From positions 7,206 through 71,205 of the forward strand of contig CAZDPU010000004.1 of the NCBI GenBank assembly GCA_964507645.1: 64,000 nucleotides of DNA. Direction: 5' to 3'. Origin of the DNA: UBA6624 sp964507645. GTDB taxonomy: Bacteria; UBP7; UBA6624. Numbering within the stretch: the first letter of the stretch is position 1; every line of letters begins with the position of its first letter. The translations under genes and the position numbers were made by a program. A model generated the notes under the pieces. That model had not been told where the DNA came from. It saw only the letters and a list, made by a program, of their open reading frames with translations, and did not search any database. Of this stretch, positions 35,089 through 43,536 are shown in pieces.

Positions 35089-35670
35089 CTAATTTTTGCC
35101 TATCGAAACCTCAGCTGCTCTCATTATTTTCCCTTCATAGCTAATTCCAATTTGGTAAACTTTAACTATTTTCCCACTTGGGCCATCTTCTGTTCCAACT
35201 GCTATATGTTTATTTGGGTCAAAAATGTCACCTTTTTCAGGTTTTATTACAGAAAAACCAAGTGTGATTAGCTGTTTTTCAAAAAGCTTTGTTACGTCTT
35301 CTATTCCTGACAAGACTTCTTGATTTTTTCCTGTTTTTTTTAAAAAATCTTCAGCTCTTTGCAACGCATCAAAAACTACCAACATTGGTTTTATGGAATT
35401 TTTCTGGACTCTGCTCTTTTCAACCTTTTCAAGCTCTCCCTTCCAGGAGTTCAAAAATGATTCAAAGTCATTAACTTTTTCCGAAAGATGGAAAACTCCT
35501 CGGGCTCCTTCAAATGCTTCAAATTTTCTCATTTCATCCTTTATTTTTTCTAAAGATTTTTTTAAATCATTTATTTCTTCCATTAAGGGATTAACAACAG
35601 AACCAATGTTCATATGATTTTCTTGAATATCTTGCCAGCCTTTCAAATTTATATCTTCATTCGGGCTCAT
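35089..35670 (-). CDS. grpE: Nucleotide exchange factor GrpE
   Basis: Exchanges ADP for ATP on DnaK. The long N-terminal coiled coil covers about residues 25-95. The conserved beta domain has FDALQRAEDFL, FDPNKHIAVGTEDGPSGKI, then QIGISYEGKIMRAAEVSIG. I place the start at ATG 35670 (MSPNEDI) rather than the in-frame ATG at 35706, because a -35/-10 pair (TTGAAA, 17 bases, TACAAT) ends exactly seven bases before 35670. That would make a leaderless mRNA, and the longer start would lie inside this promoter. Confidence 0.93.
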   Translation of the reverse strand: MSPNEDINLKGWQDIQENHMNIGSVVNPLMEEINDLKKSLEKIKDEMRKFEAFEGARGVFHLSEKVNDFESFLNSWKGELEKVEKSRVQKNSIKPMLVVFDALQRAEDFLKKTGKNQEVLSGIEDVTKLFEKQLITLGFSVIKPEKGDIFDPNKHIAVGTEDGPSGKIVKVYQIGISYEGKIMRAAEVSIGKN

Positions 35671-35677
35671 TAAAAGC

Positions 35678-35706
35678 ATTGTAACTAACTCAAAATTTAA
35701 TTTCAA
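35678..35706 (-). promoter_or_regulatory. grpE promoter giving a leaderless transcript
   Basis: The minus strand has TTGAAA (35706-35701), a 17-base spacer and TACAAT (35683-35678), a near-consensus sigma-70 promoter. Seven bases separate the -10 from ATG 35670, so transcription should begin at or next to the start codon. It overlaps the region needed by the divergent gmk promoter. Confidence 0.6.
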
Positions 35707-35712
35707 GTGTAA

Positions 35713-35718
35713 TATATT
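35713..35718 (+). promoter_or_regulatory. Candidate -10 box of gmk
   Basis: TATATT lies nine bases before the gmk ATG in the short divergent region with grpE. No clear -35 or Shine-Dalgarno sequence is visible. The leader would be about three bases. Confidence 0.3.
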
Positions 35719-35727
35719 TTTTAATAG

Positions 35728-36282
35728 ATGTCAAAATTGATTGTAATAACCGGACCTTCTGGGGTTGGAAAAACTACATTGGCCCATTATTTGCTTCAAG
35801 AACTTTGTTTAAAAAGGGTGATTACATGTACCACAAGAGAAATAAGAGATGGTGAGGTTGATGGAGTTGACTATAATTTTTTTTCTAGAGATTTTTTTAA
35901 AAATCTCATACTCAAAGAAAGATTTGCTGAATATGCAAATGTTTATGGAAATTATTATGGTGTTTTGAAAAAAGATATTTCAAATTCTCTTAAATCCTGT
36001 AATTCTTTGATAATTCTTGATGTACAGGGTTCAAAAAGTATAAAAAAATTATTTAAAAATTCTATTGTTATTTTCTTATTACCCCCATCTAAAGAATCAA
36101 TATTTGAAAGAATTGAAAAAAGAAACAAGGATTCCGAAGAAAGTCTAAATAAAAGGATTCGGTTACTGGAAAGGGAAATTTCTTGGGCCTCAAATGCAGA
36201 TCATCAAGTTGTAAATGAAAACTTAAGAAGTTGCAAGATTGATTTAAGGAAAATAGTTGAAAATTTTTTAAACGCTTCATAG
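35728..36282 (+). CDS. gmk: Guanylate kinase
   Basis: Phosphorylates GMP to GDP. The P-loop is GPSGVGKTT (9-17). The GMP-binding region has TCTTREIRDGEVDGVDYNF, FAEYANVYGNYYG and ILDVQGSKSIKK. At 184 residues it is slightly shorter than the usual 200-210. It heads a long plus-strand run with rpoZ 16 bases downstream, the conserved gmk-rpoZ-coaBC order of many bacteria. Confidence 0.96.
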   Translation: MSKLIVITGPSGVGKTTLAHYLLQELCLKRVITCTTREIRDGEVDGVDYNFFSRDFFKNLILKERFAEYANVYGNYYGVLKKDISNSLKSCNSLIILDVQGSKSIKKLFKNSIVIFLLPPSKESIFERIEKRNKDSEESLNKRIRLLEREISWASNADHQVVNENLRSCKIDLRKIVENFLNAS

Positions 36283-36298
36283 TACAATAGAGGAACTT

Positions 36299-36625
36299 AT
36301 GAGTGAAGAAAAACCAAGATACGAAGACATTATCGGCACTGACAATATAAGAGGAATTGTTGCAATTGAAGATTTATTGAAAATTTTTCCAAATCGATAT
36401 GTTGTGACTGAGATTATTGCAAAAAGAGCTAATGACCTTGAGTCAAGACTTGATTTGCCCAGGGTAGATTTGGGGGATCAGGATTTGCAAGAGGTTGGTT
36501 ATGTCCAAGTTGCAATTGCTGAATTCTTAGCTGGTCAGATCAAGCCTAAGATTCCCGATGAAGCTTTTGTTCCAAAAAATCAATTTCCTGATGATTACGA
36601 AAAGATTCCTTCAAACGAAATTTAG
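36299..36625 (+). CDS. rpoZ: RNA polymerase omega subunit
   Basis: Small subunit that helps assembly of RNA polymerase. IEDLLKIFPNRYVVTEIIAKRANDL is the omega core (quoted here across positions 22-47). At 108 residues it has an acidic, Pro-rich C-terminal extension of about 40 residues that is poorly conserved. The gene order between gmk and coaBC supports the assignment. Confidence 0.9.
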   Translation: MSEEKPRYEDIIGTDNIRGIVAIEDLLKIFPNRYVVTEIIAKRANDLESRLDLPRVDLGDQDLQEVGYVQVAIAEFLAGQIKPKIPDEAFVPKNQFPDDYEKIPSNEI

Positions 36626-36646
36626 TCTTTTTTTGAGATTTCAATT

Positions 36647-37792
36647 ATGAAAGTTTTAATTGGGGTTACTGGAAGCATATCGTCATATAAAACTCCAGAC
36701 TTGATAAGAAAAATAACAGCGAAAAATATCGATGTTGAGGTTGTTTTTTCAAGAGGTGCAGAGAAGTTTGTAGGAAAGACTTCTTTTGAGGGTTTGATTG
36801 GCAAGAAGGTTTATTCTGACCTTTGGGAAGACCCCATGTCTCATATACACCTAGAGAGATCTTGTGATTTGATAGTGGTATGCCCAACAACTGCGCATTT
36901 CATTTCAAAATTAAGCTCTGGACTAGCTGATGATTTGCTTTCGAATATTATTTTGGCAAAAAAATCAAAAGTTCTTCTCGTTCCTTCAATGAATACAAAT
37001 ATGTGGAACAACCCTGCTATAAGAAAAAATATTTCAGATTTAAAAAAACGAGGTTTTTCTTTTGTGGACCCCGAAGAAGGTTCTTTGGCCTGTGGAGAGT
37101 ATGGGGCGGGTAGATTGCCTGATTTGGAAATGATATTGTACGAAATACTTTTTCACCTTTCAGATAAAAGTTTTGAAAAAAAATCAGTTTTAGTTACTGC
37201 TGGACCAACTCAGGAATTTATTGATGATGTTAGATTTTTTTCAAACCCCTCAACAGGAAACATGGGTTCTTCTTTCGCTTTGAATGCCTGGTTCAAGGGT
37301 GCTGATGTTACGTTGATTGCAGGGCCTGGAACTCCAAGGTCTCCAGAAGGGATAAGAAGAATTGATGTTACATCTTCTGAAGAAATGAAAGATGCAATTC
37401 AAGACAGTTATGATTATGGCTTTTTTACAGCTGCTGTTACTGATTTTTCTTTCAAAACCAGAAAAGAAGGAAAACCCTCTAAGGATGATTGGTTTAAAGA
37501 GGATGTTTATTTGAAAAAAAGTCCTGATATATTAGAAACAAAGTACAGAGCTTGTGGAAAGGTAATTGGGTTTTCTGTCTATAGTGAAGATTCTTCTTTA
37601 GATGCTGCAAAAAAAGTTTTTAAAAAGGGTGCTGATTATGTCATTACAAACAATTCTTCAAATTGTTTTGGTAAAAAAGATACAGATGTTGAGTTTTTTG
37701 ATGCTAGTTTAAGTTCAATAGAATTCAAAGATGTGGATAAAATGATTTTGGCTGAAAAAATATTAAATATTATTGGAGATAAAAATGATTAA
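36647..37792 (+). CDS. coaBC: Bifunctional phosphopantothenoylcysteine decarboxylase / phosphopantothenate-cysteine ligase
   Basis: Carries out two steps of coenzyme A synthesis. The N-terminal FMN decarboxylase (CoaC) shows GVTGSISSYK, the LERSCDLIVVCPTTAHFIS His motif region, PSMNTNMWNNPA and the active Cys in DPEEGSLACGEYGAGRLP. The C-terminal ligase (CoaB) has VTAGPTQEFIDDVRFFSNPS and STGNMG. Normal length, 381 residues. The final codons overlap the start of the next gene. Confidence 0.95.
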   Translation: MKVLIGVTGSISSYKTPDLIRKITAKNIDVEVVFSRGAEKFVGKTSFEGLIGKKVYSDLWEDPMSHIHLERSCDLIVVCPTTAHFISKLSSGLADDLLSNIILAKKSKVLLVPSMNTNMWNNPAIRKNISDLKKRGFSFVDPEEGSLACGEYGAGRLPDLEMILYEILFHLSDKSFEKKSVLVTAGPTQEFIDDVRFFSNPSTGNMGSSFALNAWFKGADVTLIAGPGTPRSPEGIRRIDVTSSEEMKDAIQDSYDYGFFTAAVTDFSFKTRKEGKPSKDDWFKEDVYLKKSPDILETKYRACGKVIGFSVYSEDSSLDAAKKVFKKGADYVITNNSSNCFGKKDTDVEFFDASLSSIEFKDVDKMILAEKILNIIGDKND

Positions 37793-38813
37793 AAAAAGGA
37801 TTTTTTTATTTTTTGCTTGTTTTTTCTGTTTTCAAGTTTGGGCAGAAGATAACAGTAAAATTGTTGGACATTTGGGAGAAGAGGCTAATCAAAAGCCTAT
37901 ACATTTAGAACATATAAATTTAGGTTTGTACTTGAATGCTGGCAGATATTTACAAGTCGGACAAGAGCCATGGATCCAGAGTCTTATGGAAGTTATTACT
38001 TACAGGTTGATGGATATAGAGGCAGTTTCGAGAGGTGTGGAATATCCAGAATCAGATCTTGAGAATTTTTTATTTGGAAGTCCTATGAATGCAAAACTTT
38101 ACAGCTACTATTCTGAAATTTTTGATGCGAAAATTGTAAGAGAATATTTCAGAATTCAAAGGTTAGCTATGATGATGCAGGAGGTGATGGCTTATGAGCT
38201 GGTGGAGGCTTATGACAAGATTCCCTCAGAGGAGGAATTACTAAATTTTTATATAGAAAACCAAAAAGCAGCATTTACAAAGGCTGCAATGTATGGTTTG
38301 GCAGTTATTGAATTAGATGACCCTTCAGAAGCTGAGCTGGTTGAATCAAAATTGCTCGAAGGAAGTTCTTTTGAAGAAATGGCTGCTGCCCATTCAATAA
38401 ATTTTCAATCAGCTTTAGAGGGAGGCTATCTTGGTCAGGATATTACAGAAGCAGGAATAATGTCCTCAGCCCCTTTTGCAGCAAATCAGATTTTATCTAC
38501 AGAAGTTGGTTCTTGGGTTGGGCCAATCTCGGTTTCCCCCTCCTTGGGCAAAGAGCTTTTCTTCTTTTTTAAAGTTCTTAGCTTTGAAGCGGAAAAAGAA
38601 TCTCCTTTTGAGGATGAAAGAGACTTTATTATGGAGATTCTTGTGAACCAAAAAGCTGAACCTCTTTATTCTGAATGGGTTCGAGAGAGACTGATTGTCC
38701 ACAATCTTCGCTTTGATTACAGTTTATTCAACACTGTTAAAGAAGACTTGGGGCTCCCTGTTGACTCTGAAGTTCCTGATTCAACAGAAAAAATTGATGG
38801 TGAAGGCAGCTAG
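37785..38813 (+). CDS. Secreted parvulin-type peptidyl-prolyl isomerase (SurA/PpiC-like)
   Basis: Periplasmic folding helper, 342 residues. The N-terminus MIKKRIFLFFACFFCFQVWA is a signal peptide. A SurA-like helical region precedes the parvulin domain at about 150-260, with LLEGSSFEEMAAAHS, then GGYLGQD and VGSWVGPI, the usual rotamase pattern. ATG 37785 is chosen because GGAG lies six bases upstream; a TTG four codons earlier is less likely. It sits between coaBC and priA, an uncommon position for this gene. Confidence 0.82.
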   Translation: MIKKRIFLFFACFFCFQVWAEDNSKIVGHLGEEANQKPIHLEHINLGLYLNAGRYLQVGQEPWIQSLMEVITYRLMDIEAVSRGVEYPESDLENFLFGSPMNAKLYSYYSEIFDAKIVREYFRIQRLAMMMQEVMAYELVEAYDKIPSEEELLNFYIENQKAAFTKAAMYGLAVIELDDPSEAELVESKLLEGSSFEEMAAAHSINFQSALEGGYLGQDITEAGIMSSAPFAANQILSTEVGSWVGPISVSPSLGKELFFFFKVLSFEAEKESPFEDERDFIMEILVNQKAEPLYSEWVRERLIVHNLRFDYSLFNTVKEDLGLPVDSEVPDSTEKIDGEGS

Positions 38814-38818
38814 CTTCA

Positions 38819-40444
38819 ATAAGATATTACAAAGTTTTTGTTGCATCAGATCTTTTTAGCTTAAGATCTTGGACCTATTCTTTTAATGGAACCATTGAGC
38901 CCGGGACATGGGTATTTTTAAACAACTGGAACAATCAAAAAACCTGGGGGCTTGTATTTGAAGAAGTGAAACACTTTTCTGAATCAAAATCTATTTCAAA
39001 AATTGGTCCAAAGATGGATTCAAAAAGATATAAATTTTTTATAAAACTATTAGATTCCTTTATCCCTCCAGGAGCATTATTAAGTATTTTCATGCCTCTA
39101 AAAGAACCTATAGAACCTTCTGAAATAAAAAATAATTCACAAACTTTAAATATTTTTCCAAATTTAAAAACTTTAGAAAGGTTTGGTAAAAAAAAGATAT
39201 CAAAATCTAAAAAAAATATTTTAAGAATTGCAGATGGGGAAGATTTAGAGTTTTGTGGACTTGTGGATAGTGTGGGACTTCCTTTTAGCAATTTGAAAAA
39301 AATCAACATGTTTGAAGAAGGCAATCCTGATTACAGAAGCTTTTATAAAAAAAATCGACATTCTTGGTTCAGGGATTCAAAAACATTTTTACAAGTTTGT
39401 AAAGATGTTTTTAATTGTGAGATTTCTTACATTGATTCAAGTGGATCTCCCTCTGTTGAAAACTATTTAGAAAAAGTAAAAATTAATGATTACCAGAGTT
39501 TTTTTAAATCAAATTCTAATTTTGTCAGAGAGGGAGAAGTTGGTGGTGTTAAATTTGTTAAACAATGTTTAAAAGAGGGTAAAAAGATAAGTGTTCTTGT
39601 TCCTTTCAAGGGTTTAGGGCATCTTTTTTGTCAATCTTGCAAAGAGTATACAAAATGTCCAATTTGCAAAAAAGTTTTAGTTTTGAATGGGTATGAATTG
39701 AGATGTGTTGAATGTGATGATTCTTGGCCAAAGATAAGCAGGTGTGATAATTGTGGAGATAGGCTTAAAAACTTAAAGAAAGGGTTAGAGCATTTTTTAA
39801 ATTGGTTTTTGATGCAGGGGTTTTCTCGTGAAGATATCGAGATTGTCAGCTCAGAGGAAACACCAAAAGAGGCGAAAAAGGCTTTAAAAAACATGAAAGA
39901 AGGAGTTTCTAAAGTTTTGTTAACTACTAATTTTGAATTCCTGAGAGATGATTGTGGACAAAATGTGATTTGGATACCTTATTTAAAGTATTTATTTGTA
40001 GGAGATGACTTTAGATCTCAGGAAAATGGTTGGTGGAAAATTCATGCAGTAAATAATTTTTGCCTGAAAAGAGATTTAGATTTGTTTTTTGGGTCTAAGG
40101 AATCTTCGTTATTTCCAATAAAGTGTTTCGAAAAAGGTGAATTTTCTAAATTTTATAGAGATGAAATTGAAGTAAGAAAACAGTTCGATTATCCTCCATT
40201 TGGAGAGATGTTAATGATAATTTCCGAAAAGAAGATTAAAGGCGTTGCTTATGAAGGGATTGATTTAGAGGATTTTGCAAGTGATTTACGCTACATCAGA
40301 TCTTTTGACAGCCGTGGAAAAGAAAAAAATCATACTGTATATATTTTTCAATCTAAAAAAATAGAAAAAGATTTTAAAAAATTCATTAAAAACTTAATTT
40401 CTAAAAATCAAAATATTAGAATTTACTATGAAGGTAAATCATGA
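38819..40444 (+). CDS. priA: Primosomal protein N' (PriA) homologue lacking helicase motifs; non-standard start
   Basis: The N-terminal 3'-DNA-binding domain reads RYYKVFVASDLFSLRSWTYS and then GTIEPGTWVFLNNW. The zinc region has paired cysteines (CQSC, CPIC, CVEC, CDNC at about 39628-39756), and YPPFGEMLMI marks the C-terminal domain. However, the GSGKT Walker A, DEAH box and other helicase motifs are not visible, and the length of 541 is well under the usual 700 or more. It therefore resembles the ATPase-dead PriA of Actinobacteria. The conserved N-terminus lies upstream of the first GTG (38966). No ATG, GTG or TTG occurs between the TGA at 38801 and it; ATA 38819, after GAAGG, is the best candidate start. 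Confidence 0.8.
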   Translation: MRYYKVFVASDLFSLRSWTYSFNGTIEPGTWVFLNNWNNQKTWGLVFEEVKHFSESKSISKIGPKMDSKRYKFFIKLLDSFIPPGALLSIFMPLKEPIEPSEIKNNSQTLNIFPNLKTLERFGKKKISKSKKNILRIADGEDLEFCGLVDSVGLPFSNLKKINMFEEGNPDYRSFYKKNRHSWFRDSKTFLQVCKDVFNCEISYIDSSGSPSVENYLEKVKINDYQSFFKSNSNFVREGEVGGVKFVKQCLKEGKKISVLVPFKGLGHLFCQSCKEYTKCPICKKVLVLNGYELRCVECDDSWPKISRCDNCGDRLKNLKKGLEHFLNWFLMQGFSREDIEIVSSEETPKEAKKALKNMKEGVSKVLLTTNFEFLRDDCGQNVIWIPYLKYLFVGDDFRSQENGWWKIHAVNNFCLKRDLDLFFGSKESSLFPIKCFEKGEFSKFYRDEIEVRKQFDYPPFGEMLMIISEKKIKGVAYEGIDLEDFASDLRYIRSFDSRGKEKNHTVYIFQSKKIEKDFKKFIKNLISKNQNIRIYYEGKS

Positions 40445-40944
40445 AGTTAAAAACTTTGCCAAAAGATTTTTCAATTCTCACTAAGCCGTGTATTGCCGTA
40501 AAAGACAAAATTTCCAAGAAGACAATTTCAGAAATGAAAGAGATTTTAAGGTCAAGTGATGGAGTTGGGCTTGCTGCTCCTCAGGTTGGTTTAAACATAA
40601 GGTTAATTTTATGCAAGGATGATCCTGATTCAGAAAAAATACATATTCTCTTGAATCCTTTGATAACAGAGAAAGAGGGCTTGGCTATAGATGTTGAAGG
40701 ATGTTTATCAATACCTAATTTGGCAGTTGATGTTCCAAGGCAAACAAGAATAAAAGTTACATATCTAGATGTAAATATGAATAAGAAAAACATAATTGCT
40801 GAAAATTATTTTGCAAGGGTTTTACAGCATGAGATCGATCACCTGCATGGAAAACTAATTATTGAAAGAGGGCTTGACGGAAGTTTTTTTTGTGATGGAA
40901 AGGCTTTGTCAAAAGAAGAGGTTTTTAAAAAATTTTTAAAATAG
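40441..40944 (+). CDS. def: Peptide deformylase
   Basis: Removes the formyl group from nascent N-terminal methionine. All three signature motifs are present: GVGLAAPQVG, EGCLSIP and QHEIDHLHGKL, supplying the metal-binding Cys and two His and the catalytic Glu. At 167 residues the length is normal. The ATG overlaps the priA stop codon (ATGA) and its last codons overlap the predicted start of fmt, its functional partner. Confidence 0.97.
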   Translation: MKLKTLPKDFSILTKPCIAVKDKISKKTISEMKEILRSSDGVGLAAPQVGLNIRLILCKDDPDSEKIHILLNPLITEKEGLAIDVEGCLSIPNLAVDVPRQTRIKVTYLDVNMNKKNIIAENYFARVLQHEIDHLHGKLIIERGLDGSFFCDGKALSKEEVFKKFLK

Positions 40945-41813
40945 CTTTTGCCGGTTCTGACGATTTGTCATTGGGGATATTAAAGAGACTTCCAGTGAAG
41001 CCATCCTGGGTACTTACAAAACCACCATCTAGAAGTGGTAGAAAAATGAAGCTCAGTGAAAATGTAGTTATGGATTATGCTCATAAAGAAAATATTGACT
41101 GCTTCGACAAGGCAAGTGATGATTTGGTTGCTGATTTGCTGATTGTTGTTTCTTATGGCAACATGATTCCTAAGAATATGTTGGATTACAAATTTGGATC
41201 ATTGAACTTGCATCCATCTTTTTTGCCAAAATATCGTGGATCTGCACCTATTCAAAGAGCTATTATTTCAGGAGAAAAAGAAATTGGGGTTTCTTGGATA
41301 AAGTTGGTAAAGGATTTGGATGCTGGTCCTGTTCTTTTTCAAGGAAGTATTAGATTTGATTACAAAGATAAAAATGATAATTACAATTCCGCAAAAAAAA
41401 GAATTTCTATTGTTGGATCAAGTCTTTTGACTGAAAATTGGGAAAATATTTTTAGCTTAAATTTAAATCAAAAAAAGCAATGTGGAGAAGTTACTTGGGC
41501 AGATCGTATTGCCCAAAATGAAAGGGTCCTTGATTTTTCCAAAGGCTCAAAAGAGTTAAACAGTTTAATAAAAGCTTTAGATCCTTATCCAGGAGCAAAA
41601 TGCAAACATGGAGATAGTTGGATTACCCTTAAAAAGAGCTCTTTTTCTGAGGATTTTAATTTTCAACCTGGAGAACTCAGGGTGGAGGGAGATTCTCTTA
41701 TGATTGGAACATCAAAGGGTGTTTTGATTGTTGATTGTGTCGTTCCTGAAGGAAGGAAGGTTATGACAGGAAGGGATTTTTTAAATAGTAGGCCAAATGC
41801 AAAATTTAACTGA
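40932..41813 (+). CDS. fmt: Methionyl-tRNA formyltransferase; probable ATT start
   Basis: Formylates Met-tRNAi for initiation. The N-terminus FKIAFAGSDDLSLGILKRL matches the Fmt Rossmann start, and LNLHPSFLPKYRGSAPIQRAI with VKDLDAGPVL holds the catalytic Asn, His and Asp. Length is 293 codons from the proposed start. In frame after the stop at 40926 the first conventional start is TTG 40965, which would remove the first strand and glycine loop. ATT 40932, twelve codons into the tail of def and eleven bases after AGAGG, gives the conserved N-terminus. The end overlaps the PASTA gene by 17 nt. Confidence 0.9.
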   Translation: MFKIAFAGSDDLSLGILKRLPVKPSWVLTKPPSRSGRKMKLSENVVMDYAHKENIDCFDKASDDLVADLLIVVSYGNMIPKNMLDYKFGSLNLHPSFLPKYRGSAPIQRAIISGEKEIGVSWIKLVKDLDAGPVLFQGSIRFDYKDKNDNYNSAKKRISIVGSSLLTENWENIFSLNLNQKKQCGEVTWADRIAQNERVLDFSKGSKELNSLIKALDPYPGAKCKHGDSWITLKKSSFSEDFNFQPGELRVEGDSLMIGTSKGVLIVDCVVPEGRKVMTGRDFLNSRPNAKFN

Positions 41814-43536
41814 AGTAAAAATCATCAAAGAACTTTTCAGAGAGCATCAGTTTAGGTTTTATAAGGGTATTTTTGAAAAAAAAAGAGTTTTTGTTTGGTC
41901 TGTAAGAAGTCCAAATTTTGCATGGAAATCTTCAGAAAAGATTTTTCAAAAATTAGTAAATAAGTCAATTCCAAATGTTTTAACCCTTAAGAGTTTAAAT
42001 TCTTTCAGAGGCGAATATAGATTCATCCTGAATGGTTTAAGGAATTTTTATCCATTGAGCGATTGGCTTAAGGCAAAACCAAATTATGCTGAAAGGTTAA
42101 AAATATCTTCTTCAGTTGTTCGCTCAGTTTCAGGATTGCATAGCAGGGGTTTTTCTCATTGCTGGATTAATGATGATTCTTTTTTTATAGATGATGATGA
42201 AGGTGCCCACATGGTAGATTTCCCGGTAAAAAAAATGTACTATTCATCTCTTCTGAACAAAGAAAAAATATCTGTAAAAAGTTTATTTGGATTTCCGCCA
42301 AAAGCAGAAGATGATCAAAAGGTTTTTGATGTTAAGAATATTGCTATCTTGGTTATAAAAATCCTTACAGGATCTGTTCCACCATTGGTTTCTGGTAATT
42401 TTTCAATTCCAAAGAGCATAAACAGAGATTTGTTAAAGGTTCTAGAAAAGATATTGAATGGGGAAGATTCAAAAGTTTTATCACTCCTTCCGACTCTTAT
42501 AGGTAGGTTGGAGATGATCTCCGAAGAAGAAGACACTTTGGTTGAAGGAAGTGTTTTCAATTATTTTTCAATATTTAGTAGAAAATACTTGGAGCCATTT
42601 TCCAGAATCTTGTTAACCATTGCTAGCATATGGGCTTCTTTTGAGATTTTGTATTTATTGGGATTTAGTCAAATTGATTCCCGAATTCCCAATGTTATTG
42701 GAGAGACAGAAAGTATTGGTTTGTCCAAACTGCAATCAAGAGGTTTTGTTGTAAACATGAATGGCTTTGATTCTGAAAACAATATGGAAAGAGGATTGAT
42801 ATCAAAAATAAAACCCAAGCCCGGATCAAGTTTGAAAAAAGGCGACATTATTGAAGTTTGGATCAGTCCAGGAAAATTAGAAAACATTGTTCCAGATTTT
42901 TTAAATTTTCAACCAAAGGAATATTTTTCAAAATTAGTTGAAATGAATATTTGGCCAACTGAATTTCAAACAATTCAAAGCAATCAGTTTTCTGAAGGAA
43001 CGATAGCTTCAACAAGTCCGCATCCAGGTTCAAAAATAAAAAAAGGTGATGCATTTTCAGTTAGTGTGTATTTTTCTTATGAAACAAAATTATCTATTTT
43101 TCCTGATTTAAAAAATATGAGTATAGGTAATTCTTTGGAGATTCTGAAAAAAAGAGATTTTGAAATCACTGGAGCAGTTAGAACAAAAAGATATTTGGCA
43201 AAAGACAATACTAGACAGAAAATAATGTATCATTTTCCACAAAATGGTGCTGATTTGCCGATATTGATAAATCATGATTTGTTTTTTATCGTCAATGAGC
43301 CTCGAGATTGGAGTTTCGATATTAGAGAATTACCTGCATGGGTGAAAAATGGAGGTATTGAAATTGTTATAAAGTATGGTTCAGAAATTGAAAACTGGGA
43401 CGAGGTTATAACAAGAGGTCTAAAACACCCATCTTTCGAAAACAAGATTAAAAAGATATTAAATGAAAATAAAACGCCCATCTTTCTTACAATTAGCCAA
43501 GGCGGAAAATTAGCTTGGAGTTCTTACTTTGAATGA
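41797..43536 (+). CDS. PASTA-domain membrane protein with degenerate Ser/Thr kinase domain
   Basis: 579 residues. Residues about 15-245 resemble an Hanks-type kinase fold but lack catalytic residues: the HRD loop region reads LHSRGFSHCWINDDSFF and the DFG position reads VDFPV, so the catalytic Asp is missing. A transmembrane helix follows at 269-290. Three PASTA-like domains occupy about 295-358, 362-428 and 432-500 (PNVIGE, GSSLKKGD, then VPDFLN, GSKIKKGD). A 75-residue tail ends the protein. The place between fmt and rpe is the position of PrkC-type kinases in Firmicutes. PASTA domains bind muropeptides or beta-lactams in known kinases. A sensing, non-catalytic role is inferred. Confidence 0.75.
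   Translation: MQNLTEVKIIKELFREHQFRFYKGIFEKKRVFVWSVRSPNFAWKSSEKIFQKLVNKSIPNVLTLKSLNSFRGEYRFILNGLRNFYPLSDWLKAKPNYAERLKISSSVVRSVSGLHSRGFSHCWINDDSFFIDDDEGAHMVDFPVKKMYYSSLLNKEKISVKSLFGFPPKAEDDQKVFDVKNIAILVIKILTGSVPPLVSGNFSIPKSINRDLLKVLEKILNGEDSKVLSLLPTLIGRLEMISEEEDTLVEGSVFNYFSIFSRKYLEPFSRILLTIASIWASFEILYLLGFSQIDSRIPNVIGETESIGLSKLQSRGFVVNMNGFDSENNMERGLISKIKPKPGSSLKKGDIIEVWISPGKLENIVPDFLNFQPKEYFSKLVEMNIWPTEFQTIQSNQFSEGTIASTSPHPGSKIKKGDAFSVSVYFSYETKLSIFPDLKNMSIGNSLEILKKRDFEITGAVRTKRYLAKDNTRQKIMYHFPQNGADLPILINHDLFFIVNEPRDWSFDIRELPAWVKNGGIEIVIKYGSEIENWDEVITRGLKHPSFENKIKKILNENKTPIFLTISQGGKLAWSSYFE

Noticed and set aside
38935..39324. 129-residue minus-strand frame
   Set aside because: It is antisense to the N-terminal region of PriA, which is supported by conserved sequence.
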